A DNA stretch of 64,000 bases from Symsagittifera roscoffensis (Eukaryota > Xenacoelomorpha > Acoela > Convolutidae): contig NC_087064.1 of NCBI RefSeq assembly GCF_963678635.1, forward strand, positions 49,771,346-49,835,345. Direction: 5' to 3'. Made by a program: the position numbers and the translations under genes. The notes under the pieces are model-generated. The model had not been told where the DNA came from. It did no database searches and saw nothing but the letters and a program-made list of their open reading frames with translations. Below, piece after piece: positions 56,401 to 64,000 of the stretch; within the stretch, counting starts at the first letter, position 1; every line of letters starts with the position of its first letter.

Positions 56401-59160
56401 TGATAACAAATTTACGGGGAACTTTTGATGCTTGAAATATGGTAATTATCTAAAAATTTCCGTTTTTTTTTTATTTAATTATAAAAAAAAATTTTCCGAG
56501 ATCCTGTAACTGCCTTCGTTGCAAATTTGTCGGACACTCGCTGAGGAACTGAAATTTTTTTTTTGTCAATTGAAGAAGTCTCTGTTCCTTCTAATGAAAA
56601 AATTGGTTAGAACTGAACCACTTTTGAGCAATATCTTTGCGAATCAACTGTTTCTGGATTTAAATTAAGAAGTAAATGACCATAAGGTATTGATGCATCT
56701 AAATACTACTCTATTATTTGAGTTCCGAGAAATAATTGCTGGCTTAATGAATTGATTTCTAAACGTTCTCTCGGTGACTTGAACGAGATTATGTGTGTGT
56801 TTTGTATTTTCTAGGACTCTTCCCGATTTGCTTTGATGAAACGCTTTGTGTCTGATGTCTAAAGTATCCAAATCCCTTTGTCTTCCAGCGGTAGAAATTT
56901 TTTACAAAGGGATTTAAAATTGGTTATTTCTCTAAATGAGTCATCAAATTGTAACAGATGTTTTTTTTTCAACTAATGAGAAGGTTTTCAATCACTTAAA
57001 AAACTAATCTCTTAATCAGTTTAAGACTTTATCTTTGCTTTAGTTCAAAAGGAGGTTAATATTGTTGAGAAATACAGTAAAAAAAGTATGAAACTTGTCG
57101 TGAAAATAGCCAACTTTCAATCACTTGATAAGATAAGATGTGAGTCTTTTGAATCCACTTGGAACAATTAAAAAATTAAAAGCTTGTTCTTTGATAGAAT
57201 GTTTTTTTTTCATAGCTTTGGAGAAGGTTAGATATAACCGACTGAGCTTGATAAAACTGCTACCCAAACTGTTCTTTCAACATTTGTAGTGGATAACGTT
57301 ATTCGAACAATTTTACTTGCTAGGAAGAAATCTATAACAAAAACTTGGCACAGAAAAACTAAAAAAGACCTAATCCATGTACGTCCAAAATTTTTCCATG
57401 ACTTTTGTTAAAAGTTTTCTTCATCAAACCAAAAAAAAGAATAGACAATGCAGAAAGATTAATTTACAATTTGTTAAAAAACATCGAGTCGATGTTCTTA
57501 ATGCCAGATGTATTTCTGTCGCTGAGTGAAAAAAAATTGTAGTTGCTACAACTCTAATCATATTCTGAATCTTTGAAAATCAAATTCTGACTTTTTGGGC
57601 AATTAAGTTTGTAATCTTTGTTTCCGGAACTTCTGACAAGATTTTACATTTCTCTGATGTATGTTGGAGTGTTGTTTGTATCTTTTGCTGAAATTTGATA
57701 GTTTTTGTCCGAAAAGTGTGATTTTTATCCATTTAGAAAAGAAGTATCTTTCTGCAAAAATCTCACAATATCTCCGTTTTGATTTTTGTTTTTCTTTCTT
57801 CATAGTTAGTCAGTCAGTAATCTATTTTACAGAACTGAGAACAAAATAGTTTTTTTGATATCTATAGGTGACTTACCTTTAGATCTAACAATGCGACAGT
57901 TTTTTGCATACACAAATTGAGGTACTTGTTAACAAATTTAGCTTGAGCTCTCTCTGCAAATGCAGATTTTGATTCATTCATTGTTGAGTAACATTCAAAA
58001 TCTTTCTTCTGGCATAATGTTTACAAAGATCACCAATTTTTCTTTTCTTCATCAACTCAAAAGAGTGCTCTTTCAAAAAACATAATTTGACAGCTTGCAA
58101 AGTGTCGTGTGCAGATTTTTCTTTTTTTTGTGAACTTTGATAAATGGCAAAAAAACATCAACAACAACAAATAAATTGTAAGCTCTCTTGTTTTGACTCG
58201 ATAACTTGTTTGCAAAAGACATGTCCACAGACCAAGTTTCACATATTTAACTGGAGAAACCTTGAAGTCTTCTAAAGCGTCTGACTGATGGATTAACTTT
58301 TATATGGTTTCGTTTGTAGAAATTGTTTTCCTATCTTTTTCGATAAACCGCTTGCTTTTTTCAAGTTTAGCGCAGAAACGTACGCAGCTCTACTTACAGA
58401 AAAGAACCTGTTAAGTCTGACCTTTTCATATTTGAAAGGGATCGAAGTTCATCTGTCTTTTGCTTTGGCATTCCTGTTGATAACAAGTTCAGGGGGAACT
58501 TGGGTTTCTTTCGAATTGGTGAAGTGAATATCCAAAAAAATGGTGTCTTCTCGCTTGGGTGCGCTCACAAAGTATAAATTAAAATCTTTTGTGTCATAAT
58601 TATTCAAATTCTTTTTGTAATTAACTCAATTTGATTCTAGGAAAGTTCAAAAGAAAAACAATGAGATGCTTATTGTTGCTCGTTCTCAATTTGCAAGTTT
58701 TGTTTGGAAGAGTATTGTTCGATTGATAAACAACGTACGGAATAAAAACTGACTGATCTAATCTAAGTCAATCATTCCATGTCAAATAGAGTAATAGGAC
58801 TTATTAGTAGTCAACCTTGAAGGGAGTTTGAAGTGGTGAAGTGCGGTGAAGTTTTTCTTCGAGTCTGATTTTTTTTTCAATTTTTTAAAGTCTAGTTTTT
58901 GGAGATCCTGTAAAAACCTTCTTAGAAAATTTACTAGACACTCGGTGAGGAGCTGAAAATAGCTTTTTGGGCAATTCATGATAAATTGGTTTTTGAAGTT
59001 TTTAGAAAATATTTGAAATTTTGTAATTATAGACTAATTGATTGCCAATTTTCAAAAAAGTCTCTGTTCCTCCTGGTGAGTAAAATTTGGTTGGAACTGA
59101 ACCAATGTTGTGCACTATCTTAGCAAATCAACTGCTTTTATTGAGATCCTCTATTAAAAA
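50500..59160. repeat. Degenerate tandem array, period about 2 kb, four or more units
   Basis: The anchor GATAACAAG falls at about 52372, 54211, 56402 and 58479. The anchor (A/G)TCCTGTAA falls at about 52873, 54711, 56501 and 58907. Anchor-to-anchor distance is about 500, 500, 99 and 427 bp, so the third unit has a deletion of about 400 bp. Other shared lines are ACTTCTGACAAGATTT (53128, 57625, 59395), AACAGCTTGT..ACA.AAG (52115, 54045, 58200) and a GAGCAAGAGCACnAAAACTG line at 50919 and 55663. No conserved frame is evident in any unit. Confidence 0.6.
55789..55868. repeat. Palindrome cluster able to form alternative hairpins
   Basis: A perfect 17-bp inverted pair, ACGACTTTCTCTCAGTT (55830-55846) and its complement (55852-55868), has a 5-base loop. 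Immediately left, TATCGAATTGAGAGA and TCTCTCAGTTCGATA form a second, nearly perfect pair. The 15-mer TATCGAACTGAGAGA thus appears in alternating orientation. Confidence 0.85.
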
Positions 59161-59505
59161 CAAAAAACTATATGGATATCACAAAAAGATTAAAACATTT
59201 TAAAATTTGTTAAGAAAACCTCCTTTCCATATTTCGTTTGCAAAAGCTTTTAGTTCTGCTGCGGAAAGAGATTATGCATGACGAAACGTGTAGCTGATAC
59301 ACCTCTAGTCACCCCTAATCAAATTTTCCATCTTTGAATCTCAAACTCTGAATTTTTGGGAATACGCAGTCATTCAAGTTTGTAACCTTTGTTAACAGAA
59401 ACTCTGACAGGACTTTACATTTTCCGTAACCTTTTGCAAAAAAATAGCTGTTTTTAGTCCGTTTTTGGAGCTTTTGAAGTTTCAGTTGTTTTGTTAACTA
59501 CCGCT

Positions 59506-59919
59506 TCAAATGATTCCATGAATATGCTTTCTACACAAAGCAGATTGAGATGTTGCTTTGAGTTTTTTGGTAAAAAAAAAAATAACATCAATTTTTTCAC
59601 TTTTAAAGACAACTAATTCTTTCGCTCTATTGTTTCCAGTGCACTCCATATCCGAAGGACACAGATATATATTTGATCTTTTTTTTGACTGACATTTTTG
59701 GTTGAGATGACTAACAACTGAACAAGGGATTCTACCGTTCACTAAAACTTTAATATAAAAATAGAAAAACAATCCATTTACGTGGCCAAGAAAACACGAT
59801 CTAGGAAATCTAGGTGCAAAATTACAAAAACCAGAACCCTGCGTTGTAGACTCTACAGGTCCAGCAGCATCATGTAGAATTACAAGAAATCTAAAGATTT
59901 TGGTGGTTAAAAAATCCAT
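59506..59919 (-). CDS. Hypothetical Cys-containing ORF, 137 codons
   Basis: An open minus-strand frame outside the recognised repeats. It has a hydrophobic start, then six Cys, including CNFAPRFPRSC and a later C..........C.........C....C cluster. An overlapping open stretch (60101-59907) lies just upstream in another frame. I see no splice pair of normal length that joins them. It could be an exon of a secreted protein or a chance frame, since one or two of this length are expected by chance in AT-rich DNA of this size. Confidence 0.25.
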   Translation of the reverse strand: MDFLTTKIFRFLVILHDAAGPVESTTQGSGFCNFAPRFPRSCFLGHVNGLFFYFYIKVLVNGRIPCSVVSHLNQKCQSKKRSNIYLCPSDMECTGNNRAKELVVFKSEKIDVIFFFTKKLKATSQSALCRKHIHGII

Positions 59920-62060
59920 ACATGAACTTCGGTATCCAATTTGACCATCAAATGGGAAATTTTGGTTGGTTTTTTTTTCAAAATGATGTACGGGTCCAAG
60001 TTTAAACAGATACGAGGTTTTTTTCTTTCTGCATTCAAGGAAAAGTCTTGCCTAATCAATTTTAAAAATCTGATAGATCCAATCAATTTCTGAATGCTCA
60101 TTTTCTACCGTGCATTCGTCAAAACTCTACAACGTTTTTGAACTTCTTTAGTATACGACATACCTGAGGGTACAAAATCTGACTCTTATCGGAAAGAAAC
60201 TCTTCCGAGAGTTTTCTCTCCTACATTTTTTCTATAAGATCTCTTTGACAATATCTGAACGATAACTTGTGAACATTTTCGGTACTGTAAAATCCAATCA
60301 ATTTTGCAATTTTGGAAAGTGTTGAGATTCCAAAACGGTTAGCAAAAGTTTTCGGGACTTTTTTTCTAAGACAATATGGAGAAAATCCACTTTGGGATTT
60401 TGCGAAAGCCTATGTTCTAACTCATACTATTCAGTTCAAAAAAAATGAAAAAAATAAATCAAGAAGACTGATTTCTGAATTACAAGACTATAATAACATC
60501 ACTCAACAATTTTAATAAACCTTTCAGTCCTCAACAAACATAAGGTCTGCCAACACTTGGGCGAATTATTTGAATTCGTTCATAATATTGTTGACATATA
60601 AAACTGCTTTCAAGACTTCATTCTCCTTGGCTGTGAATAACCGAACCTGAATATAGGGAGGCTCATTCACGCTGTGTTTCTTGAATTTGACACACACCCT
60701 TCTCGTGTTCTATGTTGATATGTATCCTCCGCATTGCAATTTGCAAGTTCCCTGTTTATTATTGAGTTTTCGCCAGAATTGTGTTCAAATAAAGTGTGAC
60801 GATAGTCTTGCTGGAATTTTTTCAAATTGTCCTGATTCATTTTTCTCTAGCAATTGGAAACAAGTTTCAAAGTATATTTTTCCATTTTAGAGGTTTTGGG
60901 ACCATTTTGTTTTATTTTTTGGCAATTTTGATATAGTTGGGAAGTATACTTTTTCATGAAACCATTTTGATTTGAGACTCAGAGATATCAGTCAGAGAGA
61001 TTTGAAATTAATCATATTTGGAAAGTGATCGAAAATTAGATATGTAGGCGACTCACTATACATTCTGAATGTGGAACAGTGAGTTAGGGATGAGCCAAAT
61101 ATGGACACTGTGTTGTGCAGTTGTTAGAACTGCTAAAATAGCAATTCATTGTACATATAAACCAGTTACAACAAAGAATCAGTGTTGGTATCTGCTTTTT
61201 GTCAAACCTTATAGTTACTTTTTTTTCGAGTTACATGGCAAAGTCACCTTCTATCTCTGTCTCAGAAATTTGTTATAAGAAAATCATTGTCAATCAAGAC
61301 TACTGTGTATCTAACCACTCATCGTCCTGTTCATTAGACAATTGCAGGTTCACAAAGTCTTAATTGGATCATCGAATTAAACTCTTTCAGAAAACAAATT
61401 ATCAAATGTTCTATTTCTATTTGTGTGCCTTTACTCTAACAGAAGTTTTTGCAAAATATTAGAATTGATTTGACTTTGTAACAAATTTTTATACTAAAAC
61501 TTATCATTTTTCATGGAGAAAAAACTGTTTGGTATTTCCAAACAAGAATGCAAGAAATTGTTTGAAATTTTTTGGAAATTGCAAATGTTTTTTTTTTTGA
61601 ATTTCTTAAACAATGTGCAAAATTTTTATTGAATGCTTTTTGTAATGATGCCACAAATTTACAAATCAAAGAGTTGTCGAGCAGCTGAGTTCTCAAAGTT
61701 TTGCAAGTTCTTGTTGGGGAGCGATTTTAGTGTTGATTCCATATCCGGCGATTTACACTTCATTTAAAAATTTTTTTTTTTTAGTTGGCTTCACTTTTTT
61801 AGTTTTTTTTCAGTCTACAAAACTTCTCATTCTACTCGCCTCTCATTCATTTCGGCCCTCCTAATACCTAAACACATTCATTACGAGGCCAAAATGCGAA
61901 AGGGGTGAGCACACTGTTTGATGTGTGAATGTCACTGGATCTGGTGAAATTTTTGAACATGTTGAAACATGTTGAACAAAGAAAGATCGAAGAGAGCGGT
62001 GCTTTTTACGGAACCCGTCAACAAATCACAGAATACACTGTTTGGACTCCTATTGGTCAA

Positions 62061-62290
62061 TAGGATTGCTCGTATCAAGGCGGAGACTTGAATGCTCTGA
62101 CTGACTTTTAGGGTTATGGAGCAGTAATAACATGAAAGAATTTAATGTTATGAAAATAATAAAGTGAAAACAATAAAAATTAATAAGATGAAAATAATAA
62201 AGTGAAATAAAGAATCAACAATCCTCACGCCATGAGAAGTGCAAAGTCATAAATTGTTCTTCTTGTAATAAATCAAATTTGACCAAATCC
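62061..62290 (+). repeat. R1 repeat, truncated copy 6 (5' half)
   Basis: GCTCGTATCAAGGCGGAGACTTGA at the start (first 20 bases diagnostic, hairpin mutated on both arms), then the CTCACGCCATGAGAAGTGC block. The right half is missing. Short AATAATAAAGTGAAA repeats lie inside. Confidence 0.6.
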
Positions 62291-63654
62291 TGCTCCAAAA
62301 ATGAGTTTTTGCCAGAATTGTTTTCCAATTAAGGGTTAACTCCAAGGTGTTCAGTATCGTGGATGATATTTTTCCGTATTGCTGTTATCTTTTCTCTTTT
62401 TTTTTCACCAAGATAGACTGGCTGGAATTTTTTCAAATTGTCTTGATTCAGTTTTCTCTAGCAGTTGGAAACAAGTTTCAAAGTATGTTTTTCCGTTTTA
62501 GAGTTTTTGGGACCAAAAAAATCTCCAATTTTTTTTGTTTTTTGGCAATTTCAATATAAGTGGGAAGTATACTTTTTCGTATAACGTTTTTATTTTGAGA
62601 CTCAGAGATAACTGGTCAGTCAGAGAGATTTTGAAATAATCATATTTTGAAAATGATCGAAAATGAGATAGGTAGGTGACTCACTATACATTCTGAATGT
62701 GGAACCGAGAGTTCCATGGCAAAGTCTACATGTGCAAAAATTTTATTAAATGCTTTTTGTAATGATGCCAATTTTTCTGTGGTTTTTTCAATCAAAGTAT
62801 GCAAAAAGCCAACCTCATTTTTCTGATAAAAAATCTAATCTCATTTTTTTTTCTGAAAATGCGAAAAAACTCAAAACTTTTACGTGAAAAACTCTACGTG
62901 AAAGTTTTACGTAAAATAAAACGCATAGAAAATTTCGATGTTGGTTAGTTCGAGTGTTAATCCTTTTTTTCTTACAATGTTTTCAAGATATTTTCGATTA
63001 AAATACATGCAAAACTTGGGTTGGCTATTATGGTCAACTTTAGAACAAAAGTAGAAAAATTCTTAATTCTTAAATGTCAAAAGTGCATGACAAATGTTTT
63101 ACATTTTTTTAAAATGCGGAAACATTTATTGACATTTCTTTTAAGTTGCAAATTTTTCATTGATTTTTTCAAGATGTGTGCTAAAAATATTGTGAATAAT
63201 TTTGCAATTAGCAAAAACGTTAAGGATGTTGGGGAAAATGATAAAAAATTAAAAATTTGCAAATTGCAAACTAAAAATTGCAAACTTTGCATCTTTTCAT
63301 TATTTTCTCTTTGATTTGTTTGGTACTATCTCTTAAAAACAAAAAAAGAAGAAAACAAAATTACTAGGCAGAAGACAACAGCCGAATTATTTACAAATCA
63401 AAGAACTGTCAAGCAGCTGAGTTCTCAAAATTTTTCAAGTTCTCAATGGGGAGCGAAACTGGTCTTGATTTCATAGCCGGTGATTTATACTTCATTTTAA
63501 AATTTCAATTTTCATGGTTGGCCTTACTTTTTTAGTTTTTTTTCAGTCCACAGAAATTTCGCCTCTCATTCATTTCGGTTAATTTTTAACACTTTTTTTC
63601 AGTTTTGAAAAATGTTAAATGTAATAAAAAAAGAAGAAAAAAAATGGTTTTAAA

Positions 63655-64000
63655 TTTGAGATTTTTTTGTAAAAATCAACACTCCGCACGCCATATAAAA
63701 TATAAAGTGATAGAATGCGCTTCTTGTACTTAATCAAATGTGGCAAATCAGCTTCCTTCAATCAATTTGGAATGATTTCTAGGACGGATTAAATATTCGC
63801 TTGTGCGTTAAAATCGTGGGTTATTTGTCCCAAATTGGCCAAAATGCCAATCATTACACCCTCATAACTGCACAAAAAATTATCTCAGGTGAAATATCTT
63901 TCTAAATGTAACATCAGAACAATAGTAATTGTTGAAGGCTCTGTAACACTTTCTCAACCCTTAGTGTAGTTGCAATATTAGATTGTTCAAAATTGTTCAC
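63655..64000 (+). repeat. R1 repeat, copy 7, runs to the window edge
   Basis: CACGCCATATAAAATATAAA, the TCCCAAATTGGCCAAAATGC block and the 'ACCCTCATAACT..AC.AAAAATnATC.CAGGTGA.ATATCTTTC' line match copy 4 at 12019. The hairpin-bearing 5' end is not found. Confidence 0.6.

Larger units (their letters stand above)
60780..64000 (+). repeat. Tandem duplication, period about 1.6 kb, two units each ending in R1
   Basis: The first unit starts near 60800 and the second near 62420. Shared lines include GCTGGAATTTTTTCAAATTG, AGCAnTTGGAAACAAGTTTC, GACTCACTATACATTCTGAA (61049, 62679), AAATCAAAGAnnTGTC.AGCAGCTGAG (61665, 63396) and CTCTCATTCATTTCGG (61839, 63565). Both are followed by an R1 copy (62061, about 63655). 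Confidence 0.75.

Overview
The window is AT-rich eukaryotic nuclear DNA, almost certainly from an invertebrate animal. The evidence is two spliced, secreted trypsin-fold genes with GT-AG introns, the last exon of an animal-type carbohydrate sulfotransferase, a Ty3/gypsy-type LTR retrotransposon with an envelope-like gene, an APE-type LINE fragment, a hAT-type MITE with an 8-bp target duplication, and many diverged tandem and dispersed repeats. There are no operons, CRISPR arrays or recognisable rRNA or tRNA genes. I cannot name the species.

Layout. 3-350 (+): C-terminal coding part of a Golgi carbohydrate sulfotransferase. 0.35-10.6 kb: intergenic, with one complete copy of repeat family R1 and a truncated relative of the large LTR element (about 3.69-5.89 kb). 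10.69-20.17 kb (-): gene A, a three-exon serine protease homologue (SPH) whose 8.5-kb first intron holds R1 and R2 repeats, an unusual motif cluster and a four-copy, 336-bp tandem array made from the nucleocapsid part of a gag gene. 20.39-20.60 kb: fold-back element just upstream of gene A. 21.6-22.9 kb: LINE endonuclease fragment split by a hAT MITE. 23.1-28.4 kb: CA/C-rich tract, a 701-bp inverted-repeat element, an SPH pseudogene (C) and tandem units of about 945 bp. 28.50-29.85 kb (-): gene B, a compact complete SPH paralogue of gene A.

About 30.68-48.94 kb (-): one very long (about 18 kb) LTR retrotransposon. In its own 5'-to-3' order it has an LTR, a basic N-terminal extension plus gag, zinc knuckle, protease, reverse transcriptase, RNase H, integrase, a proline-rich segment plus envelope-like glycoprotein, an accessory ORF that is also found in the 5.5-kb relic, and the second LTR. 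Stops and frameshifts break it throughout, so it is a dead copy. 48.9-64 kb: gene-poor, built largely of degenerate tandem duplications with a period near 2 kb (50.5-59.2 kb) and near 1.6 kb (60.8-64 kb).

The main biological signal is the SPH family. Genes A and B are intact and share exon structure and intron phases. In both, the catalytic His is Lys, the catalytic Ser is Tyr, the Asp is kept, and the activation-cleavage basic residue is lost. This points to secreted non-enzymatic proteins rather than proteases. The second signal is the architecture of the LTR element. All identifications rest on motifs read by eye and on remembered family features; no database search was possible.
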